Of a stretch of 64,000 nucleotides of DNA, positions 25,835 to 38,891 are shown one piece after another. The notes under the pieces are model-generated. The model was given only the letters and a program-made list of their open reading frames with translations, was not told the origin of the DNA and ran no database searches. Origin of the DNA: Lamellibrachia columna (Eukaryota > Annelida > Polychaeta > Sabellida > Siboglinidae); contig OY759271.1 of NCBI GenBank assembly GCA_963662155.1, positions 1,338,132 through 1,402,131 on the forward strand. The letters are read 5' to 3'. How positions within the stretch are numbered: the first letter of the stretch is position 1; each line of letters begins with the position of its first letter. Both the position numbers and the translations under genes were made by a program.

Positions 25835-25852
25835 CCCCCCCCCCCCCCCCCC
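25835..25852. repeat. Poly-C tract, 18 bases
   Basis: Eighteen consecutive C (G on the minus strand) lie about 290 bp upstream of the first recognised plakin exon. A run this long could form a G-quadruplex on the minus strand. It is also prone to length error in sequencing. Confidence 0.9.
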
Positions 25853-26126
25853 GGTTTGCGAACGGTTAGCGATACGTCGGTGAACGTAATACAAGACGTC
25901 ACGTGCGGGGCAGGGCCGATACGGGCAGACGGGGGTGACAAAGTAGATAACGCAGACGTCCCCCGTGTTGTGGCTGATACGCCTCTAGTAGTTGCCGCGC
26001 GCGGTAACTTCTGCCAGGTGCGCACTGTCGTCTGTTAGGTCAGATGCCGCACTGTGACAGGACAACACAGTTGACACCGATTTGTCGCCCTCGGTTGTAA
26101 ACCATTTCCTGCTTTCTCTGTGACAG
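25853..26126 (+). promoter_or_regulatory. Candidate CpG-rich 5' region of the plakin transcript
   Basis: This segment is dense in CpG (for example cgtcacgtgcgggg and gttgccgcgcgcggtaac) and directly precedes the first recognised exon. CpG falls sharply within about 200 bp after that exon. No TATA box or other decisive promoter element was seen. The pyrimidine-rich stretch ending tgacag at 26126 could instead be an ordinary 3' splice site, in which case the promoter lies elsewhere. Confidence 0.35.
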
Positions 26127-26198
26127 GCGGACGCCAACGATATGGACGAAAAAGGAGGAGCCGTGAAATCCCTGCTCGAGATCGAGGAATATTACCAG
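26127..26198 (+). CDS. Plakin exon 1 of those seen (possible start ATG at 26142)
   Basis: The exon is flanked by a pyrimidine-rich tract ending in tgacag and by the donor GTAAGA. It reads ADANDMDEKGGAVKSLLEIE then EYYQ (24 codons). Joined to the next exon, it fits the end of one spectrin-repeat helix and the start of the following one in the plakin domain, though similarity here is weak. An in-frame TGA at 26121-26123 means translation cannot come through from immediately upstream unless a splice acceptor is used at 26126. Alternatively the ATG at 26142 (context gatATGG) is the real start of a transcript lacking actin-binding CH domains. The sharp CpG change just downstream favours a position near a transcription start. 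The intron after it is about 16.4 kb. Confidence 0.6.
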
Positions 26199-29100
26199 GT
26201 AAGAGTCTAAGATTCTGATTCGGGTAGATGTCAAAAGAGGTGCCGGCGTAAAATTACGGGCGTGGACGCTGGGGTTCACCGACACTCACACTGGCGGGGT
26301 AGTACCCGCCTAAAATGTTCCTGCTAAAAATTACCGTAAACAAACCACTGCAAGATAGCGGTTGGTGAACCCTAGGCTACTGACTTGACCTGGAATTCAG
26401 AGAGATAACTCTAGACTTGGACTTGGAGGTCATTGACTTGAGACTTGACTTAGACTTGCAGATCAACAATGGCTTAAATTGAGACCTGACTTGACTTGCC
26501 AGTTTGTGACTTGCCAACAAGTCTGCTTATTAGGCATTTCTGCCTGTTGTGCTGGCTGTTGTATTATTTATTTCTTTGTCGTTGTATCAAATCAGATCAA
26601 ATAAAAACATTTATTTCCAACATCATATGACAACAGCAGTAAAGTTGTATAGCATGTATATTAAATTAAAGAGGCAGTACATTCCATACATCTAACATAC
26701 AACATATGTAACATACATTACATACATCATATGTAACATACATTACATATATCATATGTAACAATCATTACGTACATCATACCAATTTTAAAATTAACAG
26801 TTTTGCATCCTAATCACAGCCTCTTTGTCGTTGACACCAGTCTCTCTAATTAGACATGTCAGATTCACATATGCATATCTTGTGACAGACTCCAGCTAAA
26901 TTGGCCATTGAATCCAGGCCTATGATGCACAAGATAACTTTTATTTGAAAGTAAGGCCCTTTCTCTTTGGAAATCATGCCACATTACAAAGTGACAACAA
27001 TGAAATTGATATGGACTGCTACATAAAGCCTACATTAGAGAATGTGTAGTTGCAGTGAGAACGTCCATAGATAGGTCACACTCACTTCTGTGTCATCTAA
27101 TTTTGGATGCTTGCTTATGAGAGAATGTGGCATCAGAAACAGATAGGTGAGGTGCAGGGTGAACAACACCTGCACGTTTGGTCAGAATGGTCCAAGAAAT
27201 CAAACAGAAATGTTTACCAAGTAAATTGACCCCTGTAAGAAAAGTGCATGTTAATGCAGAGCACTGAGAATGTTATTCCACTGTCCTTATTTCTGTGCTG
27301 TTGAGAGATCTCATTTAAATACAGCAAGACCAAATTGTTAGTTTTTTGTAGAGCTCTACTTTTTCAGAGGGTGTATCAAAAACTGTACGTTGAAATCAGA
27401 TTCAAATCATGATTTAAATCACTCCAAAAAATCATTGATTTATGTTTTTTTTTATACTTTTTATTAAAAAAAATCATGATTTTTTTTCAATCTGTATACT
27501 TTGTAATCACCTTACTTTTGTGTTAGTATGATACTTCATAAGTGGTAGTATGATACTTCAGGTTTATTCAGTGGGGAAATGATGATGTGTAGTCTCACAT
27601 CATCATGACATCAGTTATGCCATTGGCATCTCCTTGCAATCACTCTAGTCATTTCCTCCTACCTCTTTTTTCCAGGTAGCTCTCCTTCTTTGGTGCTAAG
27701 CACTGTCAGACTCTCTGGTAGTCTTTTCCAATGGCCACACATAGCTATCTCTTCATGGAACATAGCAGACCTTCTATGACCCCTGCTTTATCTCTAACTC
27801 AGGTTGATGCCTGTACAAATATTTACATGTTGCAGTTGCATAAGTTCCAGTTACAGAATAGGCACCCCACCTAGACAGTCATGTCACTTGACACCCGAAA
27901 AGACAACACTGTCAGGCCCCTACTGACAAGCAAACAGCCTCTGTGTCTAAGTCTGACATTTGACACACCTTAGTGCTACATCCTTCCAATAACATTGATC
28001 ATCCTGGCAAATCTGGTTATTGTCTTGTTTCAACATCTGATTATATTGGCATTAAACCTGCAAACATCCAAGTTCTGGTAAATATAACTAACACATCTTG
28101 TATGACAACTTTTTGTTTAGGCAATCTTCTGAAAATATTCTATTACCAATGATTCTTGTTAGAGTAACTTTCTACCAGTGTCTTGCATCATTTGAATCCA
28201 GTCGCTTTATACCAAATCATAGGAAGAAACGCACATTTTTTTATTTTTAAGGATATAATTTGGTTCCTGAGCTACATTTTAGTTGGCTCTTTCTCTATGA
28301 TTCAACAGCAAACATGTTCTTTGTTCTTCTATTCTAAATTCTTTAGTTTTGCTCTGAAGCAGATGGTTTCTGTCTTTGATTTCTTTGTCCTCTGAGGTGT
28401 AATCATTTCCATCTGGCAGTCGTCTTTTTCCAATACCTTTACCAGTACCTGGGTTTCTTCCAGCCATAAATCTTGCAATTTCTCACTTTCATGTCCTAAT
28501 TGATATCACAGTAACACCAACCAGAAACCAGGATACCCAGGGAAGGCAGCCGATTACTGTGGTAGACTCCAAGTCTACCAGCTGTAGCTGCCTGCACAGC
28601 TACACTTCCATTTCTTTTTAAGATCTTTTTCTTTCTCTGCATTGTCCATGTTTGTTGAGTACCCAGGAAACCTTGTGATAGAACAGGACACTTCTAATTA
28701 TGTTAATGACTTCCAGGGTGTGATTAAGTTATCTGCATGGACCTTGGTGTACATTATCTCTGATCTGGTTGATGACTATCAGGAGAATTCCTGTTAAGGC
28801 AGCTTTTTTCTTGTTCCATGGTCTTTCTTGTCTTGATCAAGTCAGATCAGATTTGTATGACTGCAACACATTTTTTTGTATATGTTTCATGATTCATCTA
28901 ATAAATGTTTATCCAGGTACATTTGACCATTTCTACTTTATTATATTTTGAGCCATTAAATATCGATATGTCATCACTGTTCACCTATTTTACCAGTATC
29001 GGTTTATAGAATTTCAAGAAAGATCTTTGCTAATTGTGCATACAATACTATACATACCACAACGTCATGGCAAAGATCTTATCAAAGTCTTATTTATTAA

Positions 29101-30820
29101 ATAATGATTAAAATATGGTTATGTAACATATATATCATATACCCCAAATTATATCTTTAGAAATAAAAAATACAAGTGTGTTTCTTCCTATAATTTGGTA
29201 TAAAGCTATTGGCTTCATCTAATGCAAGACAGTGGTAGAAAGTTATTGTAACAGGAATCGTTGGTAATATAATATTTTTAGGAGATTGCCTAGACATTAA
29301 GCAACCAAAACCTGTCTGTAAGATGTATAAAGCAATGGATCTGATGTCCACAGAGCCTTGAACATGTTTGATTTATTTAGGGTTCATTTTGAAAAACAGC
29401 TGGATCGAGTGACTGTGTTTCCAGGAGAAAAAAAGCAGTCCCATTACGCAAGTAGTTTCCTTCATAAACCATCTGGTTCAGCAATAAACTAACACAGGTT
29501 CTGGTGCAGACGTTCTAGTCCAAGTGGCTAGACTGAAACCAAGTTTATCATCACTTCTGCTGAAGCAAAACACATCACAGTTATCAGGATATATGTCCTT
29601 ATTTTGATGTGTTTTGGAGAAGGCACTCCTAGTCACAATCCTATGTTAACACTGCACAATTTCTTATGAAAGACCAGCAAACATTACACAAATTTGGATG
29701 TTGTGAAGGGCATAGATGTTGACTCATATATAATGTGAACATTACAATTTTGATTAATTTGTATGCACCCCTGTGCACACTTATCTCAGCATTGAGATAA
29801 TTCTTATAATTGAAGCTGCATTTATATAGGTTGATTTTACGTTTGAGTTTTCCTGCAAGTTCATAAACAGGTCTTTTTTTGTTTTTAGTATTTTAAAAGT
29901 TATTAGTTGAGTGAATTAAGAGTTAGGTTTATCCATATGTAATACTGTATGTTCAACACAGATTGAAACTGTTGCTGGTGTAGATTCAATAAAATGGTAT
30001 TTACATCAAATGTTGACTCGCATGAGTCCAGGCTCACTGAAGCTGTATTCGTGTGAATAAGAATAAAATTATGAATCTAGACTCTGTGAAGCGGTATTCA
30101 TTAGTCTGAGTCAGCAACTGACTTGAATGAATACAGGCTTAGTGAGCCTTGTGTAAATGACAACTTTTAAATACATTGTTCTTACTTATTTTTAAATATG
30201 TTTTCTCAGTATTCACCATTGAGATAACTCAAGCCTAGTTTCCCAAATTCCTGAATGTCCCCACATACACAGTCCCCTGTTTGTATTTATCTTTCTTCTT
30301 GCACCCTGTGGGTCTTAATGTGTTACCCCGACTGCCACCCACTGATGTACTGTCCATGAGATGACAGCTTTGGAGAATCTGCCAAATACATCTCTGTTTC
30401 ACTGAATGGTATCGATTCATTCTGATGTCTGACAGACCCTGAATGACAGGATCTGCTCACGCCACTGCAGGTGTGCATGCATGCCAACAGCAGGATGCGG
30501 CGTTTACATACACACCCTCAGGCTATTGTTTTATGCCGATACAACTTGGCACAGCGTGCTAGCAAGATAGCAAGGTTCTAATGTCTGTTGGGCATAACAC
30601 ACCTGCCTTGTGTTTGCCCGCAAAGGGACCCATACTGGGGCATATGCTGGATTCAAACTATGGCTAGTAGACTACTGGATTAGGGTTTACCTCACCTATC
30701 CTCTTCGGGCCCATAGAGTGCTTCATCTCCAGTTTGTTCTATCTTTAGCTTCCTGTTTAGCTTCAGTCCATGTCTCTCACCCCATAGTCATAGCCAGGTT
30801 GTTGTTTATCGGCCGTTTCC
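26199..30820 (+). other. Intron 1, first part; no exon recognised
   Basis: CpG-poor from about 26350. It contains degenerate acatacattacatacatcat words (26690-26790) and AT-rich atgatttaaatca-type sequence (27400-27490). No coding similarity was found. A diverged inverted pair lies at 30031-30148. Confidence 0.55.
30031..30148. mobile_element. Possible small MITE with inverted ends
   Basis: ggctcactgaagctgtattc (30031-30050) and gaatacaggcttagtgagcc (30129-30148) are inverted copies with about three differences, 118 bp end to end. No target duplication is evident. Confidence 0.45.
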
Positions 30821-31106
30821 ATTAGGGGTTTAGGTTTTAGTCATGGGATTAATATTCTGGAAGGAGAGGAATTAGAAGACCTTTATGGAAGTTACTGCAA
30901 GCATTGATGTCTGACAGACATTAGGGGTTTAGGTTTTAGTCATGGGATTAATATTCTGGAAGGAGAGGAATTAGAAGACCTTTATGGAAGTTACTGCAAG
31001 CATTGGTGTCTGACAGACATTAGGGGTTTAGGTTTTAGTCATGGGATTAATATTCTGGAAGGAGAGGAATTAGAAGACCTTTATGGAAGTTACTGCAAGC
31101 ATTGGT
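30821..31106. repeat. 99-bp tandem repeat, about 2.9 copies
   Basis: Copies start at 30821, 30920 and 31019 (attaggggtttaggttttag start) and are nearly identical. The joints carry tgtctgacagaca, an almost perfect palindrome. The related phrase gatgtctgacagacc also occurs alone at about 30424. Confidence 0.95.
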
Positions 31107-33060
31107 AATGTTCCTGACTGATTGAAAATTGTTGACAACCACAAGAATAATTAAATTTAAAATTATTGTTTACCAAATAAGGGGTTATATATGGTGCCCT
31201 TGGTTGGAGAATTATCACTAATATTTGAAATTTGTTTTATTTCTTGGGGTTTTTCTGAACTATCACCCAAGTTAAAAGTGTCAATTTGAAATATTGTAGG
31301 TATACGCACCATGTAATGCAATCTACACATCTGTAACTACATTTATGTGGTGACTGATGTTTTGCAGTTTTTTGTTTTGAAATGTACTCTTGTGCTGAGT
31401 CACAAAATGCCTGTCACAGTGTCAGAAAACAAGACAGAACGCTGGAATAAGTTACTCATTTGTCACAACCAGATTCATCTGACTAACTCATTCCATCCTG
31501 ACTGCCAGGAACGAACGAGTCACAAAGTCTGCTGTTTGCCACCAGATGGTGTTCTGGTGAACAGATCGTTGTACACACGTGACTGATTCCAATGGCTCAT
31601 CCTGGCTGTTCGTCCCAGGCTAGATAACCTGGTCCAGATGGCTTCCTTGATCCAGCCAGTCAGTGGATGTCTGTTGTTTCTGTTACACCCGTGTCATTCT
31701 GGTCTTTCACACTATCATTTGTCAGTTATGGCTGATGTTATTCTGTTCTGTCAAACTTGATGGCTATTCAGAGGCTGCCTATGCTGAAAGATTAATCATT
31801 CTGGTAATATGCTCAAATAGAGGATTTATTCACAGTGACAGGGTCCTATGAAGTGACAATTCATGACAGATGCTTTTGACAATGTTAGCATTGTCTTTGG
31901 GTGGTTATATTTTACAGCTCACAGTGACAGTATTATTGTCTTGGTATGAAAAAGCATTCAGTAATAACCTTCACTGTGACAGTTTTCTGTTGTCAAAGCC
32001 CTGACTTTCTGACATCAATGTTTTTATTATGACCTACTCTGGTATCTTTTACAGTGGTTTTTGATCTGCAGACTTTGCATGCGATAGCATATTGTTGTAC
32101 TTTTTACTGTTAATGTTTTTCCAATTGACATGTGACAGCTATTTAATGAGCTACAATAGCAACCCCCCCAATAACGGAAAGTGATATCTCTGCATTGGTA
32201 AATTGCTTCTGGTAACCTTTGCCTGTTGGTACAATAGACTGCATCTGAAATCTCAGCCCAGACGGTTGTTTATGGGTAAGCACAGGATATTCACATGGTC
32301 CAATGCGACTATGTTTAAATTATATTCACACTGCAATTTTCCTAACTTTTTTAGAGCATTATGTCTACACCAAATTGTTCGGCATCCTCTTTGCAATAGT
32401 TTGCCAACTTATTGAAAAACTTGATGACATTTCGATCCTTAAGACATTCTTCTTTGGAAAATGTTACCAGAACTTGTGAAATGTTCCATCTGTGTGGATG
32501 CCCAACCCATTTTAGGATGGCTCAGGTATGTATGCAAAACACTAGGCCATCTTGCCAAATTGTGCACATGTGTATTGAAATGTATTGATATTTAAAAAGG
32601 GTGTGCTCTTGTGTTAGGGACTGTATCCCGTTTTCAGTCAATCATAGACATATATATTGCAGTTACTTAATTACATGGGTTGACTGTAGTCACAACACAT
32701 ATAGAGAATGGGGATTTTTTTCTTGGCTATTATCCGCACACCCCAAGTCCAACAACCCAGGTCCAAAACCCCAGGTCCAATACCCCAGTCTCATACATGG
32801 AGAGATGAGGAACTTTGATTGATGGTCCCAGTTTGCTCTATTCCAGTGGACCCCTATCATTCATTCAAGTGGGGCAACAGATCAAACAAGACATGGTGCA
32901 GTGCGGAATCCCTAACTGGCTCTAGATCATGTTTTTATTTACATATTGGAATCCCACACGTCTTTCACTGGATGTTACATGGTGATGAAGTGTTCACTTG
33001 GCACATGTCTTGTATACTGGCAACAAGTGTAAACTGATGGTTCTAATTCTATAAAAACTA
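31107..33060 (+). other. Intron 1, middle; nothing recognised
   Basis: No exon, RNA gene or repeat array was recognised in this CpG-poor stretch. Confidence 0.5.
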
Positions 33061-33103
33061 CAGTGTGTGTGTATGCATGCATGCATGTGTGCATGCGTGT
33101 GTG

Positions 33104-33192
<89 letters not shown>
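33061..33192. repeat. (TGCA/TG)n followed by (TA)n microsatellite
   Basis: A short tgtgtgcatgcatgc tract leads into about 42 TA units ending at 33192. Confidence 0.95.
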
Positions 33193-33194
<2 letters not shown>

Positions 33195-33687
33195 TTACGT
33201 AAACTGATACAAAGCAGGTATAATGTGATTGTAAAAATTTATACTGAAATGTAAACAAATTTAGTAAACTCATCAACTGTTCTTGTCTGCATGTAACATG
33301 TTTACATGTTTGTAAACATTAGCTGCAATGCCAAGCAATAATCAACCAATAACAAAGACCTGTATCTTATATGTACGGTACTGTAAAATATAGTTGAAGA
33401 ACTCGGTTAACAGCTGACTGGCTTTTGTGAAAAAGTAGAGCATTTATGATGTATCAGTAACCAAGATGTCTTATTCACAGGCTTGTCACACTTTACTGAG
33501 GCATTCCTAAACAGTCTAGACTTCACAAATGTAATCATTGCTCACAGATTATTTATGCACATCAATTCCACCACTGTCTATATCCAGGTACACATTTGTA
33601 CGAGTGAATGAACCAGGGGCAATGTGGGGTGAATTAAATCACTGAGGCATCAAATGCTATCAGTGGACATATGTGACCGAATAGCCA

Positions 33688-33855
33688 CAGTAATTATGGC
33701 ATGGCTGAATGCTTCCCTGAGAAGTTGAGTTGGTGTTGGAAGGACCAGGTCTACCGGGGGGTGAAGTGTAAAGGACCAGGTCTGCCAGGTGGTGAAGTTT
33801 ATAGCACCATAGGATACTGAGCAGCCTGAGTTATAATATAAGAACCTTTTACCAG
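33688..33855 (+). mobile_element. SINE 3' fragment
   Basis: The stretch cagtaattatggcatggctg continuing aatgcttcc matches the SINE tail at 59238-59270 almost exactly. It is followed by gttgagttggtgttggaagg, two copies of the aggtctgcc/ggtgaagt module, and a shared end, tataagaacctttta. The tRNA head is absent, so this is a 5'-truncated or recombined copy. Confidence 0.75.
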
Positions 33856-34030
33856 GAGGTGTGAACTTCCGACATTTCAGTTGAATATTTGAGACATCAG
33901 ATATAGAACATAAGACCTGATGGCAGTCTGGTTTCATGAGTTACCGTAAACATTTTGATTTATCAAGACAAAAACGGGTCGATTCATTTAGTGCAAGTAC
34001 AACTTGGAAGAATCTTTGATACTTTGCGTG

Positions 34031-34109
34031 AGTGCACCACTGTAGTGCACCACTGTAGTGCACCACTGTAGTGCACCACTGTAGTGCACCACTGTAGTGC
34101 ACCACTGTA
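34031..34109. repeat. 13-bp tandem array, 6 copies
   Basis: The unit agtgcaccactgt is repeated perfectly. Confidence 0.95.
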
Positions 34110-37100
34110 GGTGAAGTACAGGTATGTTTACTGGGCACCATGAAGTGCTGCAACAGTTTATCAAGGAAATCTGTTATCATGTGGCTTTGTAGGTGTTAGA
34201 TGTCACACAGTAGTAAACATAAACATGTATCAGTACTAAGAGATTGCATCCAGGTAACAGTAATAATTGTTATTAGAGAACCAACATATTATGCACAGGT
34301 ATGTATTGCATATATACGCACATGTAACTGGCTTTATAAATTATAACTTATAGTGATAATTTAGAAATAATTGTTTGGTTCTCTTACATATACATATGGG
34401 GATGATGTTAGTATATGCAATAGATACATGTACACACGTACGCACCCACTCATGCCCATTCACACATGCATGCATGCATGAACGCACGCACACATACACC
34501 AGTGTGTGCATGCATGTGCCTGTGTGTGTACACAATTTCTAACAATATTGATGTATACTATCCTCATAATAGGTACAGCAATAATGATATAATGTTAGTT
34601 ATGTGCAATAAAACCCAGCTAAGAAACCCATTTACATGCACATTGCACTATCAAGCAATAAACATTAATAACATATTTCTGGTTAACTTCCACAAAATTC
34701 CCAAGAGCATTAGTCACAGTGTGTTCAAGGACGTCCCACTGGTTCTGGTGGTTAGCATTCACTCTAAGTGACGATGACACCTCTTGAGTGATGTGGTTGA
34801 CATAGTGAAAAATGTCAACCACACTTTGAATATGACACTGTTATTGACCGCACCTTCTCAGGTGTGGCAGAGGATGTCACAAAACCACTTGCCATGAGTC
34901 AATCAAACTTTGGCAGCCAAATTTAGCTTTTACTGTGTTGTTAACAATTGAACGTTCAACACCTATATAGTCTGCATTGTCATGGGTCTTCAGGTGACCA
35001 ATTATACTGCTTTCCATTAACGTTTGTACTCAGGCCAAAGGGCAGCAATATTAATTCCAGTGTGCCAGTATATCTGCGTTTATGGTCACTTTCTATTGCT
35101 GAGCAGCCTCCCTAAGATTTGGCTTAAGAGTTTTTTCTTGAACCACCAAATTTATGGTTCATTTATATTAATGAAATGCAGTTGCATTACTTAAATGCGA
35201 TATTTATGATCAAATGTTTTGCACACACGCAACCAATTTTATTTATGCTTAAATTTGATTTTGTTATTTGCATGGTGATAGAAATGGTCCATTCTCAGCT
35301 TAGAACCACTGGGTATGTGATATTTATGTGATGTATGTGATTTAATTTTGTTGCGCCGGGCTTTGCAAATCACTGTACTATTTCAACATCAAAGCCTCAA
35401 TAAATGATTTGTGATTTTATGAAATAAAGCAAAATGGAAACACTTATGGAATGATTAGTTCAAATGGGTAGATAAAGTGGAATCCCTTCTGTGCTGTTTA
35501 GCAAAGTTGCATCCGTATTAGAGAAGCTATTCATTAGTTCATTAGGCTGTATAGTAATCTAATAAAGTAATATAACCTTTAGTTAGAATCCGTAGCCTTA
35601 GGCCACTGATATATACGGGCAGAGTTGATGTTACTGCTCTTTTGTTGTTGTTGCATCCTCCATCTCTGTTAAACCCCATTAATTTGCCCCTTCAAAGGGG
35701 ACTCTGTGATTCCTCACCATAAGGAGAGAATAATTTAGCCATTGCACCAAGCCAGGTCCATAGCGCCTGCAGGAAGACTGGTGTTTGTGATTGCATCACT
35801 GTGACTGCCTCTTTGTAAAGGGCTCCTAGGAGTTATAGGGTGGTATAAGATTTAGACAGGACAGTTGAAGAATGCATGGTGGTAAATCAACTGTGCACAA
35901 ACAACACGGCCAGGCGGGAGAAGTGTCTGGTGTTTTGTTTGTGTCGACTACCAGTGAAAATGAAGACAACTACAGGTGAAAATGAAGATGACTACAGGTG
36001 AAACAAAGATGGGAAGATGACACTTACTATGTCTTCTATTTCTTAATGGCATACATGGATTACTGTGATTGTTATGCAGATGGGATTTCTTACGTATTTA
36101 CAGTACCTAGTAATTGAATGATATCTTTATTGTGTGGCGATCCGTGAATGCGCAAAAGGTTTTCTGTCCAGTATGTTGTGGAAAAGTCACTTTCTGGTCT
36201 ATACAAAACAGCTTTGGGGCATGTTGTCATTGTGATTGAAACTTTGGGGCCAATGACGAATGCAGTATTGTTTTAATAAATCCATAGTTGCATACATGCC
36301 ACAATCACATAATTCAACAGCTTTAATTAGGTAATTCTCTATTTAAAAATAGTCCTCCTTAGTGCAGAAAGCGTTAAAATAATTATCAATAAAATACAAT
36401 TTTATGTAAATGTTGCATGTCTTGTGTGTGCGTGAAATGTGGCTTCCATTAACATTTCTCACCAGAATAAAGGATTCCATTTAGCCGGAAATAATTTCCA
36501 ATCACTGCACCACATGTAACATGAGAAGTAAATTTTGTTAGCTGACCTGATAGTGATTACACAAAAGCACTACAGGAAAGCCACTGCATCATTAGTGAAA
36601 CAGAGCAGTTCATCATAAATTGTTATTTGATAAAATATTAAAATCTCATCTTCCATTGTGCCACGAGTTCATAATAGCTGCTATTGATCATTTGCTTCAC
36701 TGTTGGACTAACGCTGTGCATGAGTAAACATCCATTTTAATCTGCGTAAATCATACCATTCCATTGTGTGATTTTGAAAGACTTTCTATACATCACTATA
36801 AATTGTATTAATGGCTATAAAAACTGTTGGATGGATTCAAAGGTTGATACATCAGATGTTTAGCACAATGTGTTTTGTGTGCATGATGTTTTGCCATTTC
36901 TGTCATTCCTATATTTCATCAAGGTAGAAAACATTCTACAAGCTACTGTGATAAAATGTAGTTAGACAACTCTAAGCTATAACCTTTGGATAGGATCTAT
37001 AGTCAGTTAGCCAGATTCTTTGTACAGTGGTTTGTGTGTTGGGTTTTACAATTTCTAGCTTATGTACTTCGTATCTTGAGAGAATAGCCATGCAAGATCA

Positions 37101-37980
37101 GTTTCACAAGGATTGTGTTCACCTTTTACTATAAGCATGTTGGACTACTACAACTACAGTGTATTTATAACTTCTATTGAACCCGGTCATAATCATCCAT
37201 TATGCAGCCAGGCGTTATGCAGGACTCCACACAAGCATTTTTGTGAGTCTTAGTTGCAATTAAAGTATTGGATGGCACAAATCTTGCATGATGTTCTGTT
37301 TTGATGCCTCAGTGATATATTTGACCCACACTTGTGAAATGTTTCCATTTCAGGGAATAAACTGGTCGTACGTGGCGGTGGGTGTCTTTGTCAAGGTTTC
37401 TCATGTTGAACTTGAAGCATTATTTCCATATGTCCACCATTACTGGGTAAATGGCCAGCAGTATAAAAGCGTCATTGTAAATCACATTGCTTTAAGGAAT
37501 TGGCAACAGATATATCCATTTTATGACTGTAATTAAGCAGTTACACAGGGACAGTACTCAAAGGTGTCAACATGTTATTGTAAGCTTGATATGTCCCCAT
37601 TAAAGACAGAAATTGTCTGATGTCGTTCAGCTGCAAGCAACTGCCATGAATTACAACTAATGGCTGCTTTCTGAAGTATTTTACTTTGAAGTCATTTTAA
37701 CACTGTCGCAGCCAGAAACTTCATGGGAATTCAGAGATATTAGCAAAAGACAGTCCACTTTTGATCCATTTCTGAGTGGAAGTTCATTTACATTTTCATT
37801 CATTTACATTACATTTTGAGGTGGTGAGGCCTTTTTGTGTATCCAGATGTAGAAATGTGTTAATTTAAAATTCATGTGTGTTTGAGTTTCCCTTTGATGC
37901 ACTGCGTAGGTTGTACTGTGCCAATGAAAGTGGGTAATATTAATAATACATAGTTGATTAGAAGCAGATTATAGTGCCGA
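34110..37980 (+). other. Intron 1, late part; nothing recognised
   Basis: CpG-poor sequence with no exon recognised. The 82-codon frame at 37288-37536 has no plakin similarity, and no motif supports it. Confidence 0.5.
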
Positions 37981-38275
37981 GTCTTGTATGCCTGCTTGCA
38001 CAGACTGTTGTAGTCTTGTATGCCTGCTTGCACAGACTGTTGTAGTCTTGTATGCCTGCTTGCACAGACTGTTGTAGTCTTGTATGCCTGCTTGCACAGA
38101 CTGTTGTAGTCTTGTATGCCTGCTTGCACAGACTGTTGTAGTCTTGTATGCCTGCTTGCACAGACTGTTGTAGTCTTGTATGCCTGCTTGCACAGACTGT
38201 TGTAGTCTTGTATGCCTGCTTGCACAGACTGTTGTAGTCTTGTATGCCTGCTTGCACAGACTGTTGTAGTCTTGT
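37981..38275. repeat. 32-bp tandem array, 9 copies
   Basis: The unit gtcttgtatgcctgcttgca plus cagactgttgta is essentially perfect over nine copies plus a partial. Confidence 0.95.
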
Positions 38276-38891
38276 TGTGGTTTGGCTATTTCTGTTACAC
38301 CTCTTGCATTGTTAGAATGCTATCTATGGCAAAATCATCTAGTTAGCCAGTCTATTGTTGCTCTACAGTATGTGATCAATATCAGTGTTGGACATGACAT
38401 ATGACATGCACATATGAGCAAATGGAGTTAGCCCTGTTATGGCTACTTCCCATTACGGCTACTTCCCATTATGACTACTTTTTTCCCGTTATGGCTGCTG
38501 TTGTGGGAGCAACTAATTAGAAATTAAAACAAGTACCGTTATAGCTACTTCCTTGATTTTATTCTTGAGCCAAGGGAGAGTCAATTATTTTATTCTTGAG
38601 CCAAGGGAGAGTCAATTATTTCAGATGGTATACAACATAAAAATACATGATGTGTCTGCATTACAGTTTTATTAAGACATGAATACATCAGTTGTACAGA
38701 GTGCTCAGTATATGATACTCCATACATTATGCCCAACATTATGTATTGAACGGAAGTTATGAAAGTCATGTATCACAAGTGAATGTCATTCTAATATCAA
38801 CAAGTAACTGTCATCAGTCACAAGTGAATGTCACTCTAATTTAAGTAAGTGTCCATCTGCAAGCAGAAAACTCAGTACAGATCTTTCCCCA

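Noticed and set aside
30821..31106. Interstitial telomeric repeat (ttaggggtttagg)
   Set aside because: The telomere-like word occurs once per 99-bp unit and is not itself tandemly repeated.
37288..37536. Candidate additional plakin exon within an 82-codon frame after a tttccatttcag acceptor
   Set aside because: The acceptor looks plausible (GINWSYVAVGVFVKVSHVEL...), but the reading does not fit plakin helices, has no matching donor in frame, and the flanking exons already join cleanly without it.
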